A stretch of 64,000 nucleotides of DNA from Streptomyces diastaticus subsp. diastaticus (GCF_011170125.1 NZ_BLLN01000003.1:806001-870000), one strand, 5' to 3'. Numbered from the stretch's first letter, positions 34,834-43,338 are shown. The notes: generated by a model not told the origin, from the sequence alone. A program made the numbers and translations.

Positions 34834-36432
34834 GTGATCACCGCCTCCGGTGTCGAGCTGCGCGCCGGCGCCCGCATCCTCATCGAGTCCGCCACCTTCC
34901 GCATCGCCAAGGGCGACCGCATCGGCCTGGTCGGCCGCAACGGCGCGGGGAAGACCACCCTCACCAAGTGCCTCGCGGGGCAGGGCCAGCCCGCCGCCGG
35001 CACCATCACCTCCTCCGGCGAGGTCGGCTACCTCCCGCAGGACCCGCGCACCGGCGACCTCGACGTCCTCGCCCGCGACCGCATCCTCTCCGCCCGGGGC
35101 CTGGACACCCTGCTCAAGAAGATGCGGGAGAACGAGCAGCGGATGGCCACCGGCCAGGGCGCGACCCGCGAGAAGGCGATGCGCAAGTACGAGCGGCTGG
35201 AGACGGAGTTCCTGACCAAGGGCGGGTACGCCGCCGAGGCCGAGGCCGCCACCATCGCCGCCGCGCTCAACCTCCCCGACCGGGTGCTCGGCCAGCCCCT
35301 GCACACGCTCTCCGGCGGTCAGCGGCGCCGGATCGAGCTGGCCCGCATCCTCTTCTCCGACGCCGACGTGCTGCTCCTGGACGAGCCCACCAACCACCTC
35401 GACGCGGACTCCATCGCCTGGCTGCGCGACTACCTGAAGACCTACCGCGGCGGCTTCATCGTGATCTCCCACGATGTCGAACTGGTCGAGACGGTGGTCA
35501 ACAAGGTCTTCTACCTGGACGCCAACCGCGCCCAGATCGACATCTACAACATGGGCTGGAAGCTCTACCAGCAGCAGCGCGAGGCCGACGAGAAGCGCCG
35601 CCGCCGCGAGCGGCAGAACGCCGAGAAGAAGGCCGCGACCCTCAACGCCCAGGCCGACAAGATGCGGGCCAAGGCCACCAAGACGGTCGCCGCGCAGAAC
35701 ATGGCCCGCCGCGCCGAGCGGCTGCTCTCCGGCCTGGAGGCCGAACGGGTCAGCGACAAGGTCGCCAAGCTGCGCTTCCCCGAGCCCGCCCCCTGCGGCA
35801 AGACCCCGCTCACCGCCGAGGGGCTCTCCAAGTCGTACGGCTCGCTGGAGATCTTCACCGACGTCAGCCTCGCCATCGACAAGGGCTCCCGGGTCGTCAT
35901 CCTCGGCCTCAACGGCGCGGGCAAGACCACCCTGCTGCGCCTCCTCGCGGGCACCGAGAAGCCCGACACCGGCAGCGTCGTCGAGGGCCACGGGCTGAAG
36001 CTCGGCTACTACGCCCAGGAGCACGAGACGCTCGACCCCGACCGCACCGTCCTGGAGAACATGCGCTCGGCCGCGCCCGACCTGGACCTGGTCGAGGTCC
36101 GCAAGACGCTCGGCTCGTTCCTCTTCTCCGGCGACGACGTCGACAAGCCGGCCGGGGTGCTCTCCGGCGGTGAGAAGACCCGGCTGGCGCTCGCCACCCT
36201 GGTCGTCTCCTCGGCCAACGTGCTGCTCCTGGACGAGCCCACCAACAACCTCGACCCGGCCAGCCGCGAGGAGATCCTCGGCGCGCTCAAGACGTACAAG
36301 GGCGCCGTCGTCCTCGTCACCCACGACGAGGGCGCCGTCGACGCGCTCCAGCCCGAGCGGATCATCCTGCTCCCCGACGGGATCGAGGACCTCTGGGGCG
36401 CCGACTACCTCGACCTGGTCACCCTGGCCTGA
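34834..36432 (+). CDS. ABC-F family ATPase (ribosome-associated, Rv1473-like)
   Basis: 532 residues. Two ABC ATPase domains in tandem without membrane segments: Walker A GRNGAGKTT (34-42), signature LSGGQ and DEPTNHLD; then a charged interdomain linker of the ABC-F type (about 240-300), and a second set GLNGAGKTT, LSGGEKTR, DEPTNNLD. ABC-F proteins bind the ribosomal E site and either tune translation or protect it from antibiotics. Sequence style is like mycobacterial Rv1473. The GTG at 34834 follows CAGGAG at 7-8 bp. A seven-codon leader lies upstream, suggesting induction by ribosome stalling. Confidence 0.93.
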   Translation: MITASGVELRAGARILIESATFRIAKGDRIGLVGRNGAGKTTLTKCLAGQGQPAAGTITSSGEVGYLPQDPRTGDLDVLARDRILSARGLDTLLKKMRENEQRMATGQGATREKAMRKYERLETEFLTKGGYAAEAEAATIAAALNLPDRVLGQPLHTLSGGQRRRIELARILFSDADVLLLDEPTNHLDADSIAWLRDYLKTYRGGFIVISHDVELVETVVNKVFYLDANRAQIDIYNMGWKLYQQQREADEKRRRRERQNAEKKAATLNAQADKMRAKATKTVAAQNMARRAERLLSGLEAERVSDKVAKLRFPEPAPCGKTPLTAEGLSKSYGSLEIFTDVSLAIDKGSRVVILGLNGAGKTTLLRLLAGTEKPDTGSVVEGHGLKLGYYAQEHETLDPDRTVLENMRSAAPDLDLVEVRKTLGSFLFSGDDVDKPAGVLSGGEKTRLALATLVVSSANVLLLDEPTNNLDPASREEILGALKTYKGAVVLVTHDEGAVDALQPERIILLPDGIEDLWGADYLDLVTLA

Positions 36433-36916
36433 CCACCCCGGGCACCGCGTCGCCGGAAGCATGCCGAGAGCCGTCCGTCCCGTCCGGGCCGGGCGGCTCC
36501 CGCGTTCCGGCCGTCCGTGAGGGGCGCGTCACGGGCGCGTTCCCCCGAGTGCGGGAACCTCGCTCGGAGATCGTCCTCGAATGGATCATTCGGCCCAGTC
36601 CTGATCCGTCATCTGCGTGAGCGGCTCTCACCCCCGTGCTCCGAAGCCGTCCACAGGCGCCGCGGCGACCGGCCCGCCGTCCCGTACAGCCCTTGTGCCG
36701 CCTGGGCTGTGTCCCGGTGCCGGGCTGACCAGCCGGTTCCCGCCGGAACCCGTTCGGCGGTACGGCGCGCGTACCGTGCGGAATGCTTGATTCCAAGGGG
36801 TCTGGCCCATTTCCCTGGCAAAACCCGCTCTCGCCGACCTTGCCGAATGGGTGGCCAGGAAGGCGGGGAGGGGTGATCATGAGAGACAAGAGCGCACTTC
36901 GCATGAGGAGGCACGG
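36433..36916. other. intergenic region upstream of gbn with clustered GATC sites
   Basis: No gene is convincing here. GATC occurs at 36569-36572, 36584-36587, 36603-36606 and 36875-36878; the first three lie within 38 bp. Gbn-type proteins bind GATC-containing sequences, so this may be an autoregulatory region. Exact promoter boxes cannot be fixed. Confidence 0.4.
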
Positions 36917-37138
36917 GTGGCCGAGACTCTGAAGAAGGGCAGCCGGGTGACCGGCGCGGCGCGCGACAAGCTCGCCGCCGACCTGAAGAGGAAGTACGAC
37001 GACGGCGCGAGCATTCGTGCGCTGGCGGAGGAAACCGGACGTTCCTACGGGTTCGTCCACCGGATGCTCAGCGAATCCGGTGTCACACTGCGCGGACGTG
37101 GCGGCGCGACCAGAGGCAAGAAGGCCTCGGCGGACTGA
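36917..37138 (+). CDS. gbn: Gbn-like nucleoid-associated HTH protein
   Basis: 73 residues. One helix-turn-helix (IRALAEETGRSYGFVHRMLS) with a basic, Gly-rich tail (RGRGGATRGKK). Size and sequence fit SCO1839/Gbn of S. coelicolor, described as a GATC-binding nucleoid-associated protein affecting sporulation and antibiotic production. The DNA-recognition part resembles the C-terminal domain of Lsr2. The GTG at 36917 has GAGGAGG just upstream. It sits between the ABC-F gene and a crotonase-family gene. Confidence 0.9.
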   Translation: MAETLKKGSRVTGAARDKLAADLKRKYDDGASIRALAEETGRSYGFVHRMLSESGVTLRGRGGATRGKKASAD

Positions 37139-37341
37139 CCCCGCCCCGCACACAGCAGCTGTACCAGCACCAGTGCCCCTCGGTGGCGCTGCCTCACGAC
37201 CGCGGCGCTTCGGCTCGCGACCGCCGGAGCCCCGCCCGCGCCTGCGTACCACCCGGTCGGTCCTTCAGTCGGCCGGGTGGTTACTGTGCAGTCACTTACG
37301 GGCGCTTCCGCGCGCCCGCACCGACCGCACGGAGGCAGGCC

Positions 37342-38142
37342 ATGGCCGCGACCGATTCCGCAACCCCGCTGCTCGACCAGGACGGCGTACGCCTGACCGT
37401 GGACGGGGCGACCGCCACGGTCACGCTGACCAACCCGGCCAAGCGCAACGCGCAGAGCCCGGCACTGTGGCGCGGCCTCGTCGAGGCCGGCCGGCTGCTG
37501 CCCGGCTCCGTGCGGGTCGCCGTGCTCCGGGGCGAGGGCAGGTCCTTCTCGGCGGGGCTGGACCGGCAGGCGTTCACGCCGGAAGGGTTCGACGGCGAGC
37601 CGTCCTTCCTCGACATGGGCAAGGGCCCGGCCGAGGAGCTGGACGCGATCATCGCCTCGTACCAGGAGGCGTTCACCTGGTGGCGGCGGAGTGACCTGAT
37701 CACCATCGCCGCCGTGCAGGGCCACGCGATCGGCGCCGGCTTCCAGCTGGCGCTCGCCTGCGACCTGCGGGTGGTCGCCGAGGACGTGCAGTTCGCCATG
37801 CGCGAGACCAGCCTCGGCCTGGTCCCCGACCTGACCGGCACCCAGCCGCTGGTCCACCTGGTGGGCTACGCCCGCGCCCTGGAGATCTGCGCCACCGGCC
37901 GCTTCGTCCACGCCGAGGAGGCGGAGCGCACCGGCCTCGCCAACCTCGTCGTCCCCGCCGAGCAGCTCGACGCCGCCGTCGCCGACCTCGCCGCCGCGCT
38001 GCTCGCCGCTCCCCGCGACGCCGTCGTGGAGACCAAGGCCCTGCTCCAGGGCGCCGTCGGCCGTGGCCTCGACGAGCAGCGCGCCGCCGAGCGCGCCGCC
38101 CAGGGCCGCCGTCTGCGTGACCTGGTGGGCCAGGGGGACTGA
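37342..38142 (+). CDS. enoyl-CoA hydratase/isomerase family protein
   Basis: 266 residues. Crotonase fold: the first oxyanion-hole segment GEGRSFSAGLDRQAF, the second AVQGHAIGAGFQLALACDLRV, and FAMRETSLGLVPDLTGT. The position that is Glu (E164 type) in rat hydratase reads within GLVPDLTG, so classic hydration activity is not certain; isomerase or other crotonase chemistry is possible. GGAGG lies 6 bp before ATG 37342. A monocistronic unit as far as can be seen. Confidence 0.9.
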   Translation: MAATDSATPLLDQDGVRLTVDGATATVTLTNPAKRNAQSPALWRGLVEAGRLLPGSVRVAVLRGEGRSFSAGLDRQAFTPEGFDGEPSFLDMGKGPAEELDAIIASYQEAFTWWRRSDLITIAAVQGHAIGAGFQLALACDLRVVAEDVQFAMRETSLGLVPDLTGTQPLVHLVGYARALEICATGRFVHAEEAERTGLANLVVPAEQLDAAVADLAAALLAAPRDAVVETKALLQGAVGRGLDEQRAAERAAQGRRLRDLVGQGD

Positions 38143-38482
38143 CGGCTCCGCCGCCCCCGCGGGTTCCTCGAACCGTCGGCTTCGCCACCCGCCGGCGGCG
38201 TGCCTTGCGCGCGTTCACCGCCGGGGCCGGACGTGGCCCCGAGCGCCCCGGGCGTTCCGGTGCGCCGCCCCCGGCCGGCCCGCCCGGAGGGCCGGGGTGT
38301 CCCGCCGGACGGCGGCCTCCCGTACCGCCCGGCGCGTCCGCGCCCGGGTGATCCGGTCGGCCGGGCTTCCCGGCGGGCCCGGCCTCCCGCCGCCGGGCGC
38401 GGGGCCCGTCGTGCCGGGGAAGCGGGTCCCGGGGCGCCCCGGCCCGCGTGCCCGGACGCCTGTCCAGGGCCTCCCGCCCCGT
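38143..38482. other. intergenic region between convergent genes with a G+C hairpin
   Basis: 340 bp with no gene. The only structure noted is an 8-bp inverted repeat (38269-38276/38290-38297) that may end one or both convergent transcripts. Confidence 0.4.
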
Positions 38483-39217
38483 TCAGTCCACCGCCGTCAC
38501 CAGCACCGCCACCGTGGGGTGGTCCGGCAGGGTCCCGGCGACGGCCCGGCGGACCGCGCGGGCCACATCCAGCGGCCGGTGGCCGGCCGACACCGCCAGT
38601 TCCACGCGGACATGGCCGGGGCGGTGAGGCCCGGTGGGCTGGTCCAGCCGCACCGCGCCGCCCCGGCCGCCGAACGCGCCGCCGAGCCGGGCCACCCCCG
38701 GTACCGCGAGGGCCGTCGAGGCGACCCGCGCCTCGGGGGAGTCCTCGCGCGCGGGGCCGCTCTCGGGGGGCGTGCCGGAGGGGCGGGCGGTGGCCGGCGG
38801 TTCGTCCTCGGCAGGCTCGCCGGGCCGCTCCACCCCGGCGACCCGCAGGTCCACCTCGGTGACCTGCAGGCCCAGCCGGCCGGCTGCCGCCTCGGCGAGC
38901 GCCGCGCGGAGCCGGTCGGCCAGCGCGGGGAAGGGCTCCAGGCGGGTCGCCGTGAACTCCGCGCCGATCCGCAGCGGCCCCGGCCACAGCGCACTCGGCG
39001 GCGGGGGCACCGCCGGCTCCTCGGTGGGCGCGCCGTCCACCGGGGAGATCCGCAGCGGCCCCAGCCGTACCCCGGGCACCTCGTCCGCCGAACGGCGCAG
39101 AACGGTGCGGGCCGCCGCCTCGGTCAGCCACGCGCCGTCCGGCGCCTCTCCCATCGGCAACAGCCTGCCCAGGCCCAGTTGATGCCGTACCGCTTCCGTC
39201 CACCCGTCCGTACTCAT
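38483..39217 (-). CDS. conserved streptomycete protein with two degenerate Asp23-like repeats
   Basis: 244 residues, no membrane segment. Two stretches resemble each other and the Asp23 fold of the neighbouring genes: about 30-136 (ADEVPGVRLGPLRI ... LGLQVTEVDLRVAGV) and about 165-244 (ALAVPGVARLGG ... HVRVELAVSAG ... TVAVLVTAVD), joined by a Pro/Glu-rich linker. It is divergent from the Asp23-AmaP operon, 93 bp away, and probably shares its promoter region. Automated pipelines may give homologues unrelated names. The repeat interpretation is mine and unconfirmed. ATG 39217. Confidence 0.7.
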   Translation of the reverse strand: MSTDGWTEAVRHQLGLGRLLPMGEAPDGAWLTEAAARTVLRRSADEVPGVRLGPLRISPVDGAPTEEPAVPPPPSALWPGPLRIGAEFTATRLEPFPALADRLRAALAEAAAGRLGLQVTEVDLRVAGVERPGEPAEDEPPATARPSGTPPESGPAREDSPEARVASTALAVPGVARLGGAFGGRGGAVRLDQPTGPHRPGHVRVELAVSAGHRPLDVARAVRRAVAGTLPDHPTVAVLVTAVD

Positions 39218-39310
39218 GCCCCCAGACTGCCGCATCCAAGGCGCGAAACGGGGCAACCCGGCATAACGTGGGCGCCACGAGTGGATCACCGTGCGGAAGG
39301 AAGTGCCGCG

Positions 39311-39772
39311 ATGACCGAGCCCACACAGCGCGAGGGCCAGGGGGAGCAGGGAGCCCGCCGGAGCCACGGCGGCCCGGGGACCCGGGGGAAGACCACCATC
39401 GCCGACGGCGTGGTGGAGAAGATCGCGGGCCTCGCGGCCCGGGACGTCGGCGGCGTGCACGCCATGGGCAGCGGGATCTCCCGGACCTTCGGCGCGATGC
39501 GCGACCGGGTGCCGGGCGGCGGCAAGTCCGTCACCCGCGGCGTCAGCGCCGAGGTCGGCGAGGTGCAGACCGCCCTCGACCTGGAGATCGTCGTCGAGTA
39601 CGGCGTGTCGATCGCCGACGTGGCCCGCTCGGTGCGGGAGAACGTGGTGAACGCGGTCGAGCGGATGACGGGCCTGGAGGTCGTCGAGGTCAACATCGCC
39701 GTCAGCGACGTCAAGCTGCCGGACGAGGACGACGACGACAGCGACGGCGGCGACGGCCGCAACCTCCAGTGA
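39311..39772 (+). CDS. Asp23/Gls24 family envelope stress response protein
   Basis: 153 residues. Canonical Asp23 domain (about 28-138): TTIADGVVEKIAGLAARDVG, then VVEYGVSIADVARSVRENVV and MTGLEVVEVNIAVSDVKLP, ending in an acidic tail. In Staphylococcus Asp23 is held at the membrane by AmaP, which is encoded at the end of this operon. GGAAGGAAG precedes the ATG. First gene of a five-gene operon. Confidence 0.95.
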   Translation: MTEPTQREGQGEQGARRSHGGPGTRGKTTIADGVVEKIAGLAARDVGGVHAMGSGISRTFGAMRDRVPGGGKSVTRGVSAEVGEVQTALDLEIVVEYGVSIADVARSVRENVVNAVERMTGLEVVEVNIAVSDVKLPDEDDDDSDGGDGRNLQ

Positions 39773-39839
39773 CCCGTCCGCCCAGGCGCCCGAGCCCGGG
39801 CCGCACCGGCCGGCCCGGGCCGGCCAGAAGGAGTACGAG

Positions 39840-40031
39840 ATGAACATGGCCCTGATCGGCCTGGTGGCCGGCCTGGCGCTGGGCTTCGCCGGTTACTTCG
39901 GGGGGTTCGGCGCCTTCGTCCTGGTGGCGGCGCTCGGCGCGGTCGGTTTCGTCGCGGGCAGGTTCGCCGACGGAGACCTGGAACCGGGCGACTTCTTCCG
40001 CTCACGCGGACGTGACACCGGGCGCCGGTGA
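39840..40031 (+). CDS. small membrane protein in the Asp23-AmaP operon
   Basis: 63 residues with two Gly/Ala-rich hydrophobic helices (about 4-24 and 26-43) and a charged tail (DGDLEPGDFFRSRGRD). AAGGAG stands 9 bp before the ATG. The stop overlaps the GTG of the next Asp23 gene. It is likely to lie in the cytoplasmic membrane with AmaP; the precise role is unknown. Confidence 0.85.
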   Translation: MNMALIGLVAGLALGFAGYFGGFGAFVLVAALGAVGFVAGRFADGDLEPGDFFRSRGRDTGRR

Positions 40032-40378
40032 CGCCTGTGACCAGCGGACCGGTCGCTCCGGCGGAACGCGGCGAGACGCACATCGCGGACCAGGTCGTCG
40101 CCAAGATCGCCGGGCAGGCCGCGCGGGAGGCTCTGCGCGGCAACCAGCGGGACGCGGACCCGCCCCGCGCCACTGTCAGCATCCACCAGGACCGTGCCCG
40201 GGTCCGGGTCAGCGTCGAACTGGGCTACCCCACGGACATCGGCCGCCAGTGCGGGGCCGTACGCCGCCGGGTCACCGAACGCGTCGAGGGGCTCACCGGC
40301 ATGACGGTGCCCGAGGTCGCCGTCCAGGTCGAGAAGTTGCACGCCGCGACGGGCCGGATGCAAGGGAGGGCCCGATGA
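40028..40378 (+). CDS. second Asp23-like protein of the operon
   Basis: 116 residues. A divergent Asp23 domain: HIADQVVAKIAGQAAREAL, a strand region (RATVSIHQDRARVRVSVEL), then a helix and LTGMTVPEVAVQVEKLH. GTG 40028 overlaps the previous stop (GTGA), and a second in-frame GTG follows at 40037. Translationally coupled on both sides; probably pairs with the first Asp23 protein. Confidence 0.85.
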   Translation: MTPVTSGPVAPAERGETHIADQVVAKIAGQAAREALRGNQRDADPPRATVSIHQDRARVRVSVELGYPTDIGRQCGAVRRRVTERVEGLTGMTVPEVAVQVEKLHAATGRMQGRAR

Positions 40379-41040
40379 GCGAGACCCCCGGACCGGACGG
40401 CGCCACCCGTTCCGGCAGCGGCGGCGTGCTGGAGAAGGACCCGCGGGTACGGGACGCCACCCCGCCGGAGCGCGGGCCGGAACTGGCGCCCGGCGGACGC
40501 GCCCACCGCTTCTGGTCCGCGCGCCGGATTCCCGCCGCCCTCACCGCCCTGGTGCTCCTCGGCGCCAGCGGCCTCCTGCTGTACGACGTGGTGGCGGTCC
40601 GGGCCGGTCACCCGGCGATGGCCTGGCGCCGCACCCTCGCCCGGGAGCTGGCCGAACGCCCGCTGGACGACATCTGGACGCTGGTGGGGGCGGGCGTCGC
40701 CACCGCGCTCGGCCTGTGGCTGCTCTTCCTCGCCCTCACCCCCGGACGCCGCCGCCTGCTGCAGATGCGCCGCGTCCACCCGGACGTCCGCGCCGTGCTG
40801 CACCGCAAGGCCGCCGCGCTGGCCCTGCGGGACCGGGCGATGCAGGTGCCCGGCGTGCGGAGCGCCAAGGTGCGGCTCAAGCGGCGCAAGGCCAAGGTGC
40901 GTGCCGTCGCGCACTTCCGCGACGTGGACGAGGTCCGCACCGACCTGCGGTCCGCCTTCGGCGACGCGGTCGAGGAACTCGGTCTCGCCCGCCCGCCCAA
41001 GGTGTCGGTCAAAGTCGTCCGTCCCCAGCGAAAGGGGTGA
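40375..41040 (+). CDS. DUF6286-type membrane protein
   Basis: 221 residues. A charged N-terminus is followed by two membrane helices (about 49-70 and 98-122) and a basic cytoplasmic domain. That domain (VPGVRSAKVRLKRRKAKVRAV ... VEELGLARPPKVSVKVV) has the strand-helix pattern of the Asp23/AmaP C-terminal fold. The ATG overlaps the previous stop (ATGA). Probably a membrane anchor of the envelope-stress complex; family name from memory. Confidence 0.8.
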   Translation: MSETPGPDGATRSGSGGVLEKDPRVRDATPPERGPELAPGGRAHRFWSARRIPAALTALVLLGASGLLLYDVVAVRAGHPAMAWRRTLARELAERPLDDIWTLVGAGVATALGLWLLFLALTPGRRRLLQMRRVHPDVRAVLHRKAAALALRDRAMQVPGVRSAKVRLKRRKAKVRAVAHFRDVDEVRTDLRSAFGDAVEELGLARPPKVSVKVVRPQRKG

Positions 41041-41045
41041 CCAGC

Positions 41046-41624
41046 GTGCGAACCAAGGTCAACCGTCTCCTGCTCGCCCTGGCCGGCCTGCTGCTGATCG
41101 TCGCGGGCGGCGCCACCCTCGCGGTCGGCCTCGGGGTGAAGCCGCCGTCCTGGTGGATCTACGACGGCCGTCACGAGGTGCTGCTCACCGAGGCCAACCG
41201 CACCCGCTGGCGAGGAGAGGGCTGGTGGTGGCCGGTGGTGATCGCCGCCCTCGCGGTCATCCTGCTGCTCGCCCTGTGGTGGCTCTCGGCCGAACTGCGC
41301 CGCCACCGCCTGACCGCGCTCTCCGTCGACACCGGTGACGGCGACGGGGCCGAGGTGCGGGGCCGCGCGGTGGAGGACGCCCTCGGCGACGAGGCCGAGC
41401 GGCTGCCCGGCGTCGACCGGGCCAGGGTGCTGCTACGCGGCCGCCGCAGCTCCCCCGAGGTGCGGGCCGGCCTGCGGCTGGAGCCGAACGCCGGTCCGCG
41501 CGAGACGCTGGAGCGGCTGGTCGGCCAAGGGCTGCGGGACGCCCGGGGCGCCCTCGGCCGCGACGAGCTGCCCGCCGAGGTGGTCCTCAAGGCGGCCCGC
41601 CACAAGGCGGAACGGGTCTCCTGA
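41046..41624 (+). CDS. amaP: alkaline shock response membrane anchor protein AmaP
   Basis: 192 residues. Two membrane helices (about 7-29 and 60-82) enclose a short Trp-rich loop, followed by a cytoplasmic domain (ERLPGVDRARVLLRGRR ... LPAEVVLKAAR). This is the AmaP arrangement that tethers Asp23 to the membrane. GTG 41046 is preferred, with AAAGGGG about 8 bp before; a GTG at 41037 overlapping the previous stop is in the same frame. Last gene of the operon, ended by a strong hairpin. Confidence 0.85.
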   Translation: MRTKVNRLLLALAGLLLIVAGGATLAVGLGVKPPSWWIYDGRHEVLLTEANRTRWRGEGWWWPVVIAALAVILLLALWWLSAELRRHRLTALSVDTGDGDGAEVRGRAVEDALGDEAERLPGVDRARVLLRGRRSSPEVRAGLRLEPNAGPRETLERLVGQGLRDARGALGRDELPAEVVLKAARHKAERVS

Positions 41625-41641
41625 GCAGGCGTCCGGAGGAG

Positions 41642-41674
41642 GAAGGGGGCCCGGCGACGCGCCGGGCCCCCTTC
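41642..41674. terminator. 15-bp perfect hairpin shared by convergent amaP and SDR genes
   Basis: Arms 41642-41656 and 41660-41674 are perfectly complementary around the loop ACG. It lies 17 bp after amaP and 19 bp beyond the SDR stop, and ends in TTC on one side and GAA on the other, fitting a bidirectional terminator. Confidence 0.85.
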
Positions 41675-41693
41675 GGGTGCGACCGGCGGGCGC

Positions 41694-42449
41694 TCAGAAG
41701 CCGTGCCGGACGCCGCCGTCGACCGGGACCATGACGCCGGTGAGGTAGGAGGCGGCGGGGGAGAGGAGGAAGGCGGCCGTGCGGCCGAACTCCTCCGGGC
41801 GGCCGTACCGCCTCAGCGGGATGGACGCCTCGGCGGCGGCGCGGGCGGCGGCCGGGTCCTCGGCGAAGCCGTCGATCTCCCGGATGCGGTCGGTGTCGAT
41901 CTTCCCGGGCAGCACGCCCACCACCCGGATGCCGCGCGGGCCGACCTCGTTGGCCAGCGACTTGGCGAATCCGGCGAGGCCCGGGCGCAGGCCGTTGGAG
42001 ACGGTCAGGCCGGTGATCGGCTCGTGGACGGAGCCGGAGAGCACGAAGCCGATGACGCCGCCCTCGCCCAACTCCGCCGCGGCGGCCCTGGCGAGACGCA
42101 CCGCGCCGAGGAAGACCGAGGCGAAACCGGCCTCCCACTGCTCGTCGGTGGTGGAGGCGGCGGAGCCGGGCGGCGGCCCGCCGACGCTGACGAGGACGCC
42201 GTCGAGGCGGCCGAAGTGCTCCTTGGCGGCGGCGAGCAGGCGCTCGGCGGCCCGCGGGTCGGCGTTGTCGGCGCCGACGCCGACGGCGTTCGGGCCGATC
42301 GCCTCGGCGGCCTGCTCGGCGGTGCCCTGGTCGCGGCCGCTGACGACGACCTTCGCGCCGTCGGCGGCGAGGGCGCGGGCGGTGGCGTTGCCGAGGCCCC
42401 GGGTGGCGCCGGTGACGACGTAGACGCGGTCCTTCAGTCCAAGATCCAT
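41694..42449 (-). CDS. short-chain dehydrogenase/reductase fold protein with altered catalytic residues
   Basis: 251 residues. Rossmann-type SDR with the nucleotide-binding loop TGATRGLG (13-20) and a typical C-terminus (YLTGVMVPVDGG). The catalytic Ser position is kept (S138 in VLSGS), but where Tyr and Lys are expected 13 and 17 residues later the protein has S151 and R155 (TVSNGLRPGLAGF). It may therefore be a non-classical SDR or a binding protein. The nearby fabG shows the normal S-Y-K spacing for comparison. ATG 42449. Confidence 0.88.
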   Translation of the reverse strand: MDLGLKDRVYVVTGATRGLGNATARALAADGAKVVVSGRDQGTAEQAAEAIGPNAVGVGADNADPRAAERLLAAAKEHFGRLDGVLVSVGGPPPGSAASTTDEQWEAGFASVFLGAVRLARAAAAELGEGGVIGFVLSGSVHEPITGLTVSNGLRPGLAGFAKSLANEVGPRGIRVVGVLPGKIDTDRIREIDGFAEDPAAARAAAEASIPLRRYGRPEEFGRTAAFLLSPAASYLTGVMVPVDGGVRHGF

Positions 42450-42513
42450 GGCGCACATCCTGCCGTGCCGGTACGGGCGGGGGCGAGGGAGGGGGCGCGA
42501 ACGCCGGTCGCGG

Positions 42514-43338
42514 TCAGCCGCCGACGGCGGCGGGCTCCGGCTCGGGGCTGCCGCCGTCGCCGCCCGCACCGCTCTCGGCCTCCTTCGCCGCGGCCTCGCG
42601 CCGGTCGCGGGCGTCACGGCGGACCAGGATCACCCAGCCGACCGGTACCGCCGCGGCGAAGAGCCACCACTGCACGGCGTACGCCATGTGCGGGCCGATG
42701 CCCCCGTAGTCCGGGCCCTTGACCAGCTCGGGGCCGTCGGCGCCCGGGTCGGGGGAGACCTGCTCGACGTAGCCGGCGAGGACCGGCACGCCGAGGGCGT
42801 CGGCCTGCTGGCCGCTGCTGATCAGCATGATCTGCCGGTCGGGCAGGCCCTTGAGGTCCTTGATGCCGCTGGCGGCGGTGGTCTCGTCCGGCATCAGCCG
42901 GCCGGCGAGGGTGATCTCGCCGGAGGGCGGGGCGGGGATGTCCGGCAGCGAGGTCTGCGGACCGTCGGAGGGCACCCAGCCGCGGTTGACCAGCAGCACC
43001 GTGCCGTCGCCCAGCCTGAAGGGGGTGAGGACGTGCACGCCGACCTTGTCGTCGGAGTTGGTGCGGCGGCGCACCACGACCTCGTGCTCCGGGTCGAAAG
43101 TGCCCTCGGCGGTGACCTGCCGCCACCGGTCGCCCTCGGCCACCGAACCGCCGGGTCCGGTCAGCTCCCGCACCGGCACGGGGTCGGCCTTGACCGACCG
43201 CTCGATGCGCGCGTTCTGCTCGACGCGGTGCTCGTGGCGGTGCAGTTGCCAGAAACCCAGCTCGATCATGACGGGGATCAGGAGCAGGAAGACCAGCGTC
43301 ACGATCACCCACTGCCGGGACAACAGGAAGCGGTACAC
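42514..43338 (-). CDS. SURF1 family cytochrome oxidase biogenesis protein
   Basis: 274 residues. One N-terminal membrane helix (about 9-30) with the SURF1 marker LGFWQLHRHEHR right after it. A large extracytoplasmic domain includes the family segment LLVNRGWVP, and a second helix near the C-terminus (AYAVQWWLFAAAVPVGWVIL) is followed by a charged tail. It assists assembly of the aa3-type oxidase. GTG 43338 (MYRFLLSRQW) is the likely start. Confidence 0.93.
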   Translation of the reverse strand: MYRFLLSRQWVIVTLVFLLLIPVMIELGFWQLHRHEHRVEQNARIERSVKADPVPVRELTGPGGSVAEGDRWRQVTAEGTFDPEHEVVVRRRTNSDDKVGVHVLTPFRLGDGTVLLVNRGWVPSDGPQTSLPDIPAPPSGEITLAGRLMPDETTAASGIKDLKGLPDRQIMLISSGQQADALGVPVLAGYVEQVSPDPGADGPELVKGPDYGGIGPHMAYAVQWWLFAAAVPVGWVILVRRDARDRREAAAKEAESGAGGDGGSPEPEPAAVGG

